A stretch of DNA of 64,000 bases from Eretmocerus hayati (GCA_029851415.1 CM056743.1:125580305-125644304); one strand, 5' to 3'; counted from the first letter of the stretch, positions 13,138 to 25,690 are shown. Program-made: numbers and translations. The notes: generated by a model from the sequence alone, not told the origin.

Positions 13138-13762
13138 CAAGGTGAATGTACCTAATTTGCCCTCACTCAAGATCTCGGGTATACGCAACCGAAAAATTTC
13201 ATCTACCATGTCAATTGTACCTTAGGTCATTCGTTTTCTTGTCTTCGTCTGAGCTTAATTTGCGTTTTGCAAGATTGGAAGATTCGGTTGCTAGCCAATC
13301 CCATGCTCATACTACTGAAAAAGTGCGGTGTATCTAACTTGCCCTCATGGATTCTTCTTATATTTGTTATTCACCCCTTGGAATCCATTCATTCAACTCA
13401 AGAAGTTTGAACGAGCAAAAAGAAGCTGTAAAATGATCTGAAGTAACACAACTCATTTGGACTTCCGAGGAACAGAAGTATCTCGACTTTAGGGGGGGCC
13501 CATGTAATCTCATGGAAATAGGCCTCTTTTGAACGTGGGGGAAAATTAGTCACATAATCTTTTGATCACAAAGCAATCTTCTCTTGCAAATATTGAGTAG
13601 TCTTGGCTCGAGTTGGTCAACATTTAACTTATTCCACTTCATTTCAAAGATCTTGAAACAAGCTTGAAAATGAGCCAAGATACGTTTATTGATATCGAGA
13701 TGGAACGAAGGTTTCAAGCAAAAAAAACAGTTGGAGCGAATTAGGTACACTTATCTTTTGCG
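13138..13762. mobile_element. Diverged copy of the 835-bp 'aacttgcccc' family
   Basis: The left end reads aaggtgaatgtacctaattt, and the right end, read in complement, is gataagtgtacctaattcgc. Both match the inverted termini of the copies at 32360 and 38750. The internal phrases aagcttgaaaatgagccaag and gtatctaacttgccctcat also belong to the family. This copy is shorter and older than the others. Confidence 0.6.
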
Positions 13763-14263
13763 AAAATAGATCAACCACGTAGAACATCTTGATCTCGAGT
13801 TAGATCTGAAGTTATCGAGTGAGGACATCAGTGGCATTGTTTGATTTGTATTTGCATATTTCAAATTTTATGTTCTTATTTAGGAATCTCACATTCAATT
13901 GAATGATGTGCTGAAACTTCTGATCAGAGCTTATAACATCTGATTCGGAAATTCGACCGTATTATACAAAGATTATTACTTTGATCAATATTTTCAAATG
14001 GAACGATCGATCTATTTCCCTCGCTATCTTTCCCGCCAAATTGGAGTTTCCACGAGTCGCAGAGTAGTCTGAAGAAGCCAAGTAATTTCTGAATATCCAT
14101 CAAAATAATCGCAAGAAAATTAGTACCTCTTCAATTAATCACGAAATTTTGGAAAAGAGGCGAAATACATTGGTCATGATATATGCCCAATGGCAGATAA
14201 CCGTTATGCGCAGACTCCTAGAGAGCCGTGCGAAAAAGTGACTTTTCCGCACTGGGGCCCATG

Positions 14264-14408
14264 CGGAAATAGTAGATAATCCGAGCTACAACCTCATGAT
14301 TTCGCACCGAAATCATGAGGTTGTAGCTCGGAAGCGGGGAACCTCATGATCGAGGCGGAATGCTACTTCATGCAATTTTTTAAGCACTCAAACATCGGAA
14401 AATTGCAT
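14264..14408 (-). mobile_element. Small MITE, internally rearranged copy
   Basis: In complement this copy starts with tgcaattttccgatgtttga, the terminus shared by the copies at 46271, 54263 and 58942. It also keeps gagctacaacctcatga and, at its other end, ctatttcc. It is shorter than the 178-bp copies because its middle has become a perfect hairpin (14280-14332). Confidence 0.65.
14280..14332. repeat. Perfect 25-bp palindromic stem with 3-nt loop
   Basis: Bases 14280-14304 are exactly complementary to 14308-14332 with only cac between them. The arm contains gagctacaacctcatgattt. A perfect inverted repeat this tight can extrude as a cruciform and would form a strong RNA hairpin in the intron. 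It sits inside the MITE at 14264-14408. Confidence 0.95.
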
Positions 14409-17400
14409 GAAAATTCTTTATCAGGCTTCAACACTCGCGACATGTTTCCCGAGATCAAGTCTCTTTCTTTGTCTGAATGAACGAGTACAATCAGTCGATT
14501 TTTAGAAAGAAATTCAAGTTTGGAATATTCTTTGTTTCTATCTCTGGGCTGCCTGTCACTCTGTCTGACTATCTTTATTTCTTCTATTTCCGCACCTCTG
14601 ATGTGCCACACCGTTCTCTTCTCGATCCGCGCCCAATTTTTTTCTCGCTCACTGAGCAGGAAAAGGATGTAAACCCCGAACAATAGTTGAGCCCGGTCCG
14701 TATCTGTTTTGAATTTGACCTGGTGGAAAAAAATGTGAGAGTGTTAAGGAAATCAATATGAACAAGTCTACATCTGCCATATATAGTGAGCGGGAATGCA
14801 AGGTCATCCTCAGCCCTCAACCATACAAATTCTTACGGTCTTTTCGATTCTAAGAATTCAGAGGTATCGAAATAGGAATGTTCCTGAACAGAGTCGGATA
14901 AATCTACTCTCAGCTTTTAAAAAATCTACTTGATACTCAGGAAGCTGCTTATAGTTCAGGAGAAATTTTCAGGAAATATAATAGATAAGAGTGATTCGAG
15001 AGGAATCATTGTTACCTCTTCGCGTACGCACCTATACTTCCTGTGCTCCCAAATCTTTGTTTTCTACTAGATATTATAGCGGGGATCGTGGTAATTATTT
15101 TGAGCCCGAACAAATCAGATGAAGTCATGCCATCTATGAGACTTAAGGCAGCGTGAACTTTTCAAAGTCAGACACGAATGAGGGAGTCACTAGCGATGAA
15201 AATTCAAAGTTCATGAAAAATCATCAATTCGGACCAAAAAATACGACGCGACAAGTATTCTTATCAAATCATCAAAATCCAGTAAATTAAGACGTTCAAG
15301 AGATGAATCGTTCCAAAGTGCATGATGAAGTGAGACGGTCCGTCATAATTGTCATCTATAAAGGATCACTAATGATGAGACTATGTTCACCAAAATCATG
15401 AACACCCTCCAGTTTAGGCCGGCGAAGAAAATGGATGAAGTATTTTTCCTTCAAAGTCAAACAGAAGCAAGGGACCCGAATTTAAAAGGGATCATACGTA
15501 GACGAATGCGGGAAGTGGTTGAAAGATGAAAAGTAATTCAAATATCTATCTTAGCAGCTCAAAGTTTCAATGAATTGAGATGGTATGAGCAATTTGCACG
15601 AAATGAATTTCTTTCAGTCATTTCACTAATGGATTCGATTCAGCACAAGTTGGTAATATGTTAAAACGGCGCGCAGCGTTGGTAAAATAAGAGTTAGAGC
15701 CAAGAATCCACACATTCAAACGAACGACTCATTTTACCGAATCGGAATCTACATCAACACGGGGTACATCTAACATCAAAAAAGCTGTACAACATCGCCA
15801 TAAAATCTTGATGCGATGCATACCTTGCAAAGACAATCCCAAACTCAATCATCGTGCGGAGTAGGATTGGTTCATGATTCAACAAATTCTGCGTATAATA
15901 CAACTAAATGTCACGAATCGAGGCAGTTGCGTTCACAACCCACAAATAAGTTTCTTACAATTTTTGCAAATATAACATTTGAAAGTTTTTTTCTCAAATC
16001 AAGTAGGTATTGAAATCGTCGCAAATATTCAACAAAATTGGTTATGATGATTTTAATGATGATTTCAATGATGCAATCAATGATGACCTCATTGAGACCA
16101 ATTTTTCGTTAAATGAATGATTCAAAATTTATTTTAGATTTTTTGATAAATTAAACTCTTACAATCATCATTCTTGAGAACTGGAGGGGCTGATAGTTTT
16201 GACCCAGCAAAGGGGTCGATGAAATGTAAGCCCATCAACCAAACTTCACAGAAATTCCTGCTTCCTGAGAAACTTCAACTTCATTCGATGACGTGAACGA
16301 CTTTGATCAAAAATTTTTCAATAATCTACTGTTTGAAATTGAAACCCCTTACTGCTCACTCTATTCTAAGAAACTGAGAAGTAAGTGTGATGGAAAGAGC
16401 AAGCTCGTCAATTCGATTTCACCATCCCTTAACACTTTTCACTCTTTCAAAATCTTATAACGTCAATAAGAACCGTAGAACTATATAATTCCAATGAAAC
16501 CATTGGTATTTAGCTCCCTCAGATTGTAACGATATCCCTAAGATTCAGAACGCATGGGACGTGCAAAAACATGTTCTGAGAACTACTTCATGAGTCCTAG
16601 AATTTGTTTGTCAGTTTTCAAGTTCAATACTGTTGGATATTGACTCGTGTATCAAAATAGCAATTGAAGCAAAACTGGTTTTCATGCCTTTCATCAATCT
16701 AACCACTCCCTATGCGATCAAATTTTTTTCTGTTAGGAGATTTCAGAGTACAATTTTTTTTCTCTTTTGATAGCCCACTTATGATCATAGTGACGAACGA
16801 AGGAATTGTATGTCGTATCTCTTGAGCGTTGAGATGTTCAAGAGAAAAATACCGCCAACCGATAACTGTCGCAACTAAAAACAATGCGTTGAACAATCTC
16901 AAAAAAAGAGTGGTTCCCGGCCGGAAACATCAGGTATTGCTGTTGGATCTTGTAGAGGACATTCTAATGAACAGATTTGCTCACTGGAAACATTGCTTTT
17001 TTGCTTCGTTATTGCTTTTTTTTGGTATTCAAAATCGCAAAAGGCGTTTTTCCAACTTTAAAATGCTTGTAGCTCAAAAACAATGGCTCCTAGAGGAAAA
17101 TTGCTGGAGTAACTTTTTGCTCAAAATGTCTCAAATTACCTCAATCCAATGGTTTTGAATCGAAAAAAGTGATTTTTATAATTTGTTGAAACAATTTCGG
17201 TTTAAACAATTTTGCACCAGAGTTCGGCTTGGAAACATGCATTCCTAGGATTAGTAGGATCTTCCGAAATGGATCCTAGAAAGAATTTTCATTTTTCTAT
17301 TTTTGCAAGCGATTGCAGTAATTTCGCCTAGTCTATAACACTTCTTTCAAGATCCGATTGGTTGGGATGATGATGTACATCATCATCGTTATCTTCATGC

Positions 17401-18456
17401 GACCTATGATGATTGAAAAATGCTGAATTTTTTGATGCTGTACAGCTTTTTCGGAAGCAAATATGAAAAACTGTCGAATCCATCTTTTTCGCAGAAAATG
17501 TCCAGCTATACATTTAAAAAGTGAATCACGCAATTTTTTCGCCATGAATGGTACAAACTTCGAGTTTCATAATTATACCATGACACCTCACTGTGCATAA
17601 TTTCAAATCTGAGACAATTGTACCGTTGCGGTAAGCAATAAACTGCAAAAATATGCTTGTTTCTGAATTTACAGTCATTCCTTCAAGCTTCGTATGCGAT
17701 AACGCAACCTGCGCAAGCTCACTGTGAGTGGAAAATGTTTTTCTTTTTGATTTTCATAGGGTATTGCTCAAGTTGAATCAAGCAAATCATGGATGCCCAA
17801 GTTTCTCAAAAAATTCATTGAAAAATACCGGGTCACTTCCGTCGAATAAATTCTGACACGCCTTTGAGGGTTCATTTTCCAGATAACTTTTTTTCGTAAA
17901 CTTCGATAGCAAGCCTTACGTTTCCTTAAAGAAAATGATACATTGAAATGTAATTCATTGAGTCGTATGAGTCTCGAGACTATCTTTGAAAAAGGTGGGA
18001 CGATATTCATAATCTTATTAACATGTTTATTGGCCTAGGCTCCACCGGCACGAATTTTCATTTCCCAATCTTTGCAATTTATATTGGATCAAAAATTATG
18101 ACCAATGACGATCTATTATCGGGATTTACTTTTCCAAGGATGTAAATAATGAGTTGGAAAGTAGTTCATTTTCATGCGGACGTAACGAGTGTCCACTTCA
18201 TAACCGAAATAAATGCACAAAGTACCGGCTTTGCTGTGAGCTTGTTAATGATAAGCGATTCTTAGAGTCACCCATACGTCCAACAAGCCGTTGCAGAGGC
18301 ACATCTCAACACGAGAATACCTGCAATAACCCTTGACACACACGTTTCAATGACATAAGCCATCATGTGCGACCATATTATAAAAAAAATATCCAGAGTA
18401 TCTCCCGAATGTGTTTCAAGTACCACCTAGAATGAGATAAGCTCTAGACCTGAAGA

Positions 18457-19008
18457 TTATTCTCCGGAGTACCGTCTCTTACTATCTTTCCGAGCTTTCG
18501 TCCTCACATTCTTCTCCAACGACGAGTCGAGTACATGCACCAGGAGGTCAAAGCTCTTAGTAAAGTAGAGTGCTTGAGTGTTACTGTATAGAGGGGTGCA
18601 AAAGCGAGTAAGAGGGAGGCAAGGTCGTTGATGCCGCGGCCGAGGAACTGCATTGATAATTAAACGAGCATAGTGTCGCGGATCCTCATCATACTCGTCA
18701 AACTTGCTCAGAGTTTCACGAGCTTCGTTGCCAAAATTTCCATTGCCCCCGGTGTCAAACTCCAACTTGTGCTCTTCCTGTGGATGATATAGCGGAGTTT
18801 CCTTCGAATTCAACTTTGCTGGCTTGAGATCGAAAATTTTTGGCTCAAGAGGAGGTTGCTGTACTTGAATTGAGTGAAAAAGTTGATGAGGAGGCGCTAT
18901 GATAAATTCATTTACATTTCGTGCTGCGGAAAAATCAGCAACTTGAAAATAATGAGCATGGATGAAATAATGATCGGTTTTCGTGGCTCTGACGAGCTGT
19001 TGGGTCAA
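18457..19008 (-). CDS. Unassigned open frame of 183 codons in intron
   Basis: This is the longest uninterrupted frame in the 18.5-kb intron. The product is hydrophilic with no signal peptide or membrane helix, and includes LSKFDEYDEDPRHYARLI and VPRPRHQRP. I do not recognise the family. The local sequence is more GC-rich than its surroundings, which hints at real or formerly real coding DNA, perhaps one exon of a nested minus-strand gene or a retrocopy fragment. The apparent start has no supporting context, and cccaacag near 18970 could instead be a splice acceptor. It may equally be chance. Confidence 0.22.
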   Translation of the reverse strand: MTQQLVRATKTDHYFIHAHYFQVADFSAARNVNEFIIAPPHQLFHSIQVQQPPLEPKIFDLKPAKLNSKETPLYHPQEEHKLEFDTGGNGNFGNEARETLSKFDEYDEDPRHYARLIINAVPRPRHQRPCLPLTRFCTPLYSNTQALYFTKSFDLLVHVLDSSLEKNVRTKARKDSKRRYSGE

Positions 19009-19706
19009 TATTGGTTATGTAGTGATTTCCACTCTCAGATGAATTGATCTCAATTTTGTTATCATTTGTTGAACCATTAAACTCTATTGTTAACCGAACG
19101 TGTATTGTTGCGTGGATTCGTGGACTGATAATTATTCATATATCTTGTAGCTTTATTGATGGATTATCCAAAGTGTTCTACACTGGATTCACCATCAATA
19201 CATTCACAATAAGCCCTGAAATTTGATTCTTTCCCAAGCATGCCGTCAAACAACGGTGTGGAATAGATAAAACTTCGGTTGGTTATGTTCGCTGACCATC
19301 TAGTCATGATCGTGCTCTAATTGAGAAATTTGCTATTACGAGCGTTTTGCGCCGATTGCCCTTTTTTAATCTTCTAATGCTCCTCGCATCTCATGACCTC
19401 AGCTTACTCTTTCAACCTCGCTTCCTCACACCCCTCCCTTTACAAGATCAATGTCGTATTGTTGTAGTAAATCGTGAGTGAATTTTATGTCAATGACCGA
19501 GATCCAAAAAAATGTTCGACTGACACTGTTTCTCAGAGTCCACGAAATGTGCAAACCTCCGCGTTCAAATACCCACAGCGGTTAGTTTGTAGTCCTCAGA
19601 AATCTCGATAGAGGATGATTTAGACTCTTAGAGCTCAAAAACTCGTAAATATAGGAAATCCTGCTCGGCAGGTGAGTATTTTCAGATTTTTTAATTGAGA
19701 AAACTA

Positions 19707-20561
19707 CACTACAAAAAGGATTTCTCAAAGTGATTTCACTTCTCAAAACTAATTTTCTCGCAATAAGAAGGAAATTTTTGGCAAATTTCTTGGATCGAGA
19801 GCTAATTTCTCGAAACGAGAAATTTTCCTTCTGGTATGAGAATCATGTCTACTCGGAAGGACGATTTAAGAAAAAAGCGAACACCTAAAGAAAACTTTTC
19901 TCAAATTGAAGAAATCAATGTCTCATGCGTCGAGAAAGAATTGCTCACACCCTCAAACTATTATTTGTGTTCACGATATTCCGTGGCATCGCTGATGGGT
20001 TATGATTAGCCACAAGCACACTTGTTTACGTTGCTTCAATATGGGTTACTTGGTGGTTGCATTGCAAACTGGTCGTGAATGATTGCCAGTTAATATTGTT
20101 CAATATGTATCGATAAAAGTGGAAAACGCGGAAAATTTCTCCCCCCAGCTGATAGGCGAAATTGTGTTGAGGTATGTAATACCTATGATCATTTTCCCGT
20201 GCCGCTGGGAAATCATACTTTTTTATGAGCTTCTTTTTCATAATACAAGCCTTCTTGGAGTCACAACACCCTCAACGTCAATTTCGAATAGCCTGAGGTG
20301 AATTTATGTGAATCAGACTCGTCGAGCTTTGAGTACACTTGAAATCGAGTGCGAATGCAAGAATCATATTTTTGATAGGTTAGTTGCTGCTTGGGTGTAA
20401 GTTTAATTATTCATTCCATCAAGATATTCGATTTCTCAGAAGGAGAGACTATATTTTCGGTTTGAGAAAAGTCCCAAATGAGAGATTTGGGGTTTCTCAA
20501 ATTTGCACGCACTCATCTGTAGAAATTTCGTTTCTCGTTCCAAGAAATCCTTTTTGCAGTG
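19707..20561. mobile_element. TA-flanked inverted-repeat element (855 bp)
   Basis: The left terminus is cactacaaaaaggatttctc and the right terminus, in complement, is cactgcaaaaaggatttctt. The dinucleotide TA lies outside both ends (19705-19706 and 20562-20563). The subterminal DNA is full of tttctca and gagaaa motifs in both orientations. No transposase is visible, so this is a non-autonomous element that duplicated TA, as Tc1/mariner-type elements do. Confidence 0.75.
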
Positions 20562-21382
20562 TACTATATGATCAAATCAAGCTTAGATTCGTCTAAGATA
20601 TTCCACTGATCCTTGACAAACGCCAATTGCGATTTGTGCGCTTATATACTTTTAAAGATCACAAAAAATCATTGCGATGACGAGCTCTTCACTCGCTTCT
20701 CGCTTCGCGTTGTTATAATGCAATTTCGCATGGTAACACGAGAGTCAAACCTAGCGCAGTGCAAGTGCAGCTCGAGACTCTCTTTTGCGTGTCTCTTAAT
20801 GTATACGATATATATTTACGTCATATATTGTATGAGTGGAGTAACGTCGTCGCTGATGGTACTCTAATGTCATTTCACGCTCTGGGCTATACTCACGAGA
20901 TACTAAGGAACTCGATTACTGAGCTCTTTATTCGCGACACTTTCGAACCACGGGGGTATGCGGGAGCCTCACGAACAATTTTTAATATTGGAAAAAATCG
21001 TATCGCATGGGAAAAAGTTGGAGATAAGCAAGGGAGCCTTTAGTCTGAGTTGTATCGCATCAAATTATGCAGCACTCTCTGTGAAATTCACACCCACTTG
21101 TCGGACAGGGACTAAAACAATCTCTCTTCACTTGAAGTACAAAATGTGTTGCGTAGTTCACTTGTGGGTCTTTGGTTTCACTTTGATCTCAACTAAGAGA
21201 GCATTCCTCTCAGTTGGGAATCCAAAATTCTTCTAATTTTGAGCAGACGCGCAGAATTTATTAATGAAATTTCTCTATTTTTGAACTATTTCTGAGTAAT
21301 CGATTTTAGTGTTATCATAATTTTTTCAAACTCGATCCAATGCTTCACGTGTGACATCAGATACGATTCGGTTGGTAGAGAA

Positions 21383-21460
21383 GGTGTCAGATTAGGTAAG
21401 GTTAGGTGAGGTTAAGTTAGGTGGGTTACGTTAGGTTGGGTTAGCTTAGTTTAGCCTAGC
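21383..21460 (+). repeat. Degenerate TTAGG-type repeat tract
   Basis: About 70 bp consist of diverged units such as ggttaggtgaggttaagtt and gttaggttgggttagct. TTAGG is the ancestral arthropod telomere repeat, but GGTTAGG strings are also common as dispersed sequence in many insect genomes. The degeneracy argues against an active telomere. A single shorter trace is at 27702-27713. Confidence 0.6.
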
Positions 21461-21840
21461 TGGTCGGGTTCAGTGAGGTTAGAATATGACGGACAAGTCA
21501 GTCCGTCTTCCTCTCTCCCTGGACCGAATATTGGAATAATAACATTTCCTGTTACAGCTTGAGCACGAGAAGAGTGGCTGCGCAATTTAGCCGGGTAAGA
21601 GGGAGAGAAACAGAGAGATGGCACAGTAGTTAGGCCCGCGCGCACTATATATTGAGCCGCTTCTGACGCGAGTCAATGATGCTCCGGCCAGCAGACTTTT
21701 GCTATACATTCCGTCGTGTTGTTTCGGAGCGCTTGCAGGAGCCTATCGAGGTTATCGTGCGCGTTGTTCACGCCACCCGAGCCTAACCTTGGCATGACCT
21801 AGCCCGGGCTCCGGTGCGTGCATTTTATACACTCTATACC

Positions 21841-22012
21841 CCAGCCTCAGCCTTGGCCACAGCATCGGCTCAGCCCCAGACTCAACCCCAGTTTCAGCCC
21901 CACCCTCAGCCCGAGCATCATCTCAGCCACAGCCCCTGCCTCAGCCCCAGCCCACGCCACAGCCACAGCCACAGCCTCGACCCTAGACACAGTCTCAGCC
22001 CCAGCCTCAATT
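21841..22012 (+). repeat. CAGCCN hexanucleotide repeat, block 1
   Basis: A degenerate six-base repeat CAGCCC/CAGCCT/CAGCCA covers about 170 bp and is GC-rich against an AT-rich background. It gives open frames with Ser-Pro, Gln-Pro or Ala-containing dipeptides on the plus strand. These frames are by-products of the period and are not annotated as genes. The 3' flank (22013-22300) is duplicated after block 2. Confidence 0.85.
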
Positions 22013-23430
22013 CACCCATCAAAACGGGGAGTCATGACTGATTGAATCTCAGATCAACTGATTGGCCCATTAAATCAACTAAGTAGCCCAATTGGTACGG
22101 AATAGTCGTAAGCCATGACCAACTACACCACCAACACCAGCCTCGCCAGCAACAACAATACTGACTCGCGAACCCACCGCCCTACCATCAGCACCAACAA
22201 TGCTACTTATACTGCCACTACGATACGAGGCATCCGAACGGACAAGATTTAGACAAGCGCTTAATCATTATAACTACCGTTATCGCCTCTCTCGCTAACG
22301 CTCGTACGGCTTGAAAGTGGCTCTGAAATGGTATGAACAGCTGAAATGCTTCTGTAGCTCAACAATGTAACAGGAGGATTTCATAACACAGTAAATTCGT
22401 AAGGGAAAGGATATTTCCTTGATATAACGTAGTAATCGTGATTGGGAACTTTCGAGTTGGTGTAATGTTGCGCTTAGCGAGGTTCCTAAATCTCCAGTGA
22501 ATATCTGGGAATCTTACCCAGTTGGCCAGCTCCAGCCCCAGCCACAGCCCAAGCCACAGCTAAAGCCCCAGCCTCAGCCTCAGACCCAGCTTCAGCCTCG
22601 GCCTTCGCCCCAGTCTCAGCCCAAGCCACAGCCACAGCCTCAGTCCCAGCGTTAGCCTAGCCTTATCCCTAGCCACAGCCTCAGCCTCAGGTCCAGCCTC
22701 GCCCCAGCCTCGGCCACAGCCTCAGCTCTAGCCTAGCCACAGCCCCAGCCTCAGCCCAACTTCAGCTACAACTCCAGTCTCAGACTTACCCTCAGTCAGC
22801 CTTAGCCCTAGCATCAGCTCATTCACAGCCCCAGCCGCAGTCTCAGAAACAGGCATAGCCCCAGCCTCAACCCCCGCCACAACCCAGCCTCAGCCCCAGC
22901 CTCAGCTCCAGCCTCGGCCCCAGCCCCACGTCAGCCCTAGCCACAGCCTTAGCCTCAGCCTTGCCCCCAGTCTCAGTCCCAGCCACAGCCTCAGCCTTAG
23001 CCCCGGCGCGGCGACAGCCTAGCCTCAGCCCCAGCCTTAGCCCCAGCTTCAGCTCCAGGCTGAGACCCAACCTCAACCCCAGCCACCGCACAGCCTCAAC
23101 CCCAGCGACAGCCGCAGCCCAGCCTCGATCCCAGCCACAGCCCAGCTTCAGCCCCAACCACAGCTCATCCATCCAAAAGGAACGTTCTGACTAATTGGAG
23201 CATGGATCAACTGATCAACTAAGTAGCCCAATCTGTACGGAATGGCCAAAAGCCATCACCAGCAACACCAGCACCACCAGCAACACCAAACCCCCAGTAA
23301 CACCAACAACGCCAACACGGACCCCCCGATCCACCAACCTACCATCAGCACCAGCGACGCCACCACGATACGAGGCATCCGGACGGAAAACTCAGACAAG
23401 CGCTCAATCATTTTGATTAAGCCGTATGAG
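22013..23430 (+). repeat. Diverged segmental duplication flanking the CAGCCN blocks
   Basis: Segment 22013-22270 and segment 23166-23412 share ordered blocks: atcaactaagtagcccaat, acggaat, aagccat, accaccaacaccag-type triplets, ctaccatcagcacca and acgatacgaggcatccg. Copy 1 has more substitutions that break its frames. Between them, 22275-22518 holds no recognised feature. Confidence 0.75.
22519..23165 (+). repeat. CAGCCN hexanucleotide repeat, block 2
   Basis: About 650 bp of the same six-base repeat as block 1, with interruptions by TAGCC and CAACCC variants. It is followed by a 3' flank (23166-23430) containing aactaagtagcccaat, tacggaatgg, accatcagcacca and cgatacgaggcatccg, all found in the same order after block 1. 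The two blocks plus flanks are therefore copies of one segment about 1.15 kb apart. Confidence 0.85.
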
Positions 23431-23654
23431 AAAACTGAATTGAGGGTTGGAATTTCAACTGGCGTTGTCAATTTCAATAGACAGAATCACTCCATTCGTG
23501 TGATAGCATGCAAAATTTGTTCATGAAGAACTCTTATTATGAACGCATTTCCAGCCTTTTCTCGATAATATTTGGCGAGTCCTACAATTTCAAAGGGGTT
23601 CTGAATCACCCAAGCTACCAAGAGAAGCACTTGGGAAGATTTAGATTGGTACCG

Positions 23655-23714
23655 GCCGAGATTCGATCCCGCAGGTCTTCTGCCTTGGAAGTTAGAGTCT
23701 CACCTACTAATTGA
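23655..23714 (-). repeat. tRNA-derived SINE head (pol III-like boxes)
   Basis: Read on the minus strand, this segment has tRNA arrangement: gtaggtgagactctaacttc, then caaggcagaagacctgcggg, then a B-box-like ggatcgaatctcgg. It lacks the paired acceptor and D stems of a functional tRNA. A SINE head is more likely than a tRNA gene. The body would run toward 23560, but no second copy in this window allows the end to be set. Confidence 0.45.
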
Positions 23715-25317
23715 AGAAACTAAAAAGGGTGACGATGATTGTTAGACAAGTCGTCGTTTGCGCATGTGTGAGCATTATTGAGACGTTGCTCGAGACGGCT
23801 CGGTGCTCGATGAAGGATCGTTGGTCCTACCTCTTGCTTCGTATTTCTCACCGATGATGGGCCAGTTCAGAATGGTTCGATGGGACAATCTTTTGCATCA
23901 GGCCTCAAGCTGCTCCCTTCGCTCGTGCCTGTTGTCAGCAGGGTCACTTGCTGAATTCAGCCCAGAGCAAGAGTATCAAGTGCCTACTCTAGCGTATTCT
24001 CCGCAAATATCATTTTGATTTGCCGCGTCGGGGCCGTGCTCCGAGTATCAAACTTGCTCTCGAAATTCCGTAGTTCTCCTGCACCGCGATTTCCTTACGC
24101 CTTTTCAGTTGGTTATATGTAATAGTCTTTCAATGATTGAAGATTTTTTCTTCTAAACTCGAATGGAGTATTGTCGCATATACCTTACACCAAATTCGTG
24201 TACACGGCCGGATACAATAATCCTTTGAAAAGCTCCAAACTATTAGGGAAATTTCAGCAAATCCCAAAAAGGTTCATACGATTGGAAAATCCTCCGCGGT
24301 ACTATAACGAATAATTTCATACCAACTCATGAAATATCAAACTGGGAAGAATACTTGAATGAGTTAACAGGATTATGAATTTGTCAACGTCTGAGACTGA
24401 AAGAATTTCCAAGAGAAATTCAATACCATCTGTCAGAGCGAATAGAATTTTCTGTAGACATCCTCTGGAATTCCGAGACAAGTAAGAAAAAAAGGACGAA
24501 AACAAGCTGAAACTTTTGCGCGACGCCAACGCCTTTCGCTCTCCTATTCAGCCCCGCAAAGAATCCAAAAGTAAGCAACGAGCCGTATCTGCAAAGGCGT
24601 TTGGTGTACAAGCTCTCTAAGCGATAAAAATGTCGAGACTCTTGCTTCATCTTTCCTAATTAACGAATCATATAGCAGACTTGCAAAACGAGCGCGTGTC
24701 GGCATTTCGTAATTAGCCTTAGCAATTCATTATCGCCACGCTAAATGAGGACCGGATGAGTCACGCCTTCAGAAAAATACGATACACGCGTAAGAATCCT
24801 AAGCTATATATCACCCACAACTTGATGGAATTTTACGTCTGAAATATGCGTGAACAAACTTTGCGGCAAATGTAATACTGCATATAACTGTGTTAGTGTA
24901 AGTGTGAGTACATTCAGGATACCATAGGATGTTGAGGAGTGCAACTCCTTGGGAAGCTAACGAATGATGCTTAATTAAGTGCTTCAAGTTCAACACAGAC
25001 TCTGCGCGAAAGCTTTACTTGGGGTAAATAAAGCGACTCTCGCTGAACGCTTAACCGTTGGTATAACGCTGTACTGCTCCATGTTGCGGCGTGTTGCTTT
25101 CTCTATACTCTAGGAGAGAATTTCCCAGTGGGACTTTATCCGAGCTGTACGCGTGATTGACGATGAAATTTGCACTTTACACTGGTTTTCGTGCGGAATT
25201 TGGTCATATTCATCCACCTTGGTAGGGTCTCTAAGGATTTTCATGGCAATAAATGTGTATCTAGAATAAGATGGTAATTCATGGTTGAATGGATTCGGGG
25301 TTGCGGAGAGTGATGCT

Positions 25318-25690
25318 TGATTCGTTAGAATCCATGTGCGGTCCCGAGTAGGGCAGACCTCCCCCCTCCCCTTCCTAGCCAAAAATTTTGCACATGAGAG
25401 ATGAGAACATGCGCGCGCATCAGCGTGCGTGACCCCAATTTTTGCATTGACCCCCCCCCCCCTCTTAGTGGTGGTCCCAGAGACTGACTTGGGGGAGGGG
25501 AGGTGATTTAGACTTCCAGAGGGGGGTGGGGTCAATACAAGAGTTGGAGCCATGCGCGCGTTAGCGGGCGCATTTTCCTATATCTCCTGGGCAAAATTCT
25601 GGGTTGGAGGGGGGTCGCCCCCCCCAATCGGTCTCTGGGGGTGGAATTGACCCTGTTAGGATCTTGGTTGAATCCATGGATCCATGTGAG
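25318..25690. mobile_element. C/G-rich foldback element
   Basis: The left arm contains cctcccccctccccttccta, then ccaaaaattttgc and catgcgcgcgcatcagcg. The right arm contains catgcgcgcgttagcgg, then ggcaaaattctgggttgga and a G run followed by a C run. Read in complement, the right arm matches the left in order. This is a degraded inverted-repeat element with homopolymer tracts of up to 12 C. No coding capacity is seen. Confidence 0.6.

Noticed and set aside
21814..22045. Pro/Ser/Gln-rich open frames over the CAGCCN repeats
   Set aside because: A six-base repeat without stops is open in several frames on both strands; nothing else supports coding.
22867..23172. Gly/Leu/Ala-rich minus-strand frame
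   Set aside because: It is the complement of the same hexanucleotide repeat.
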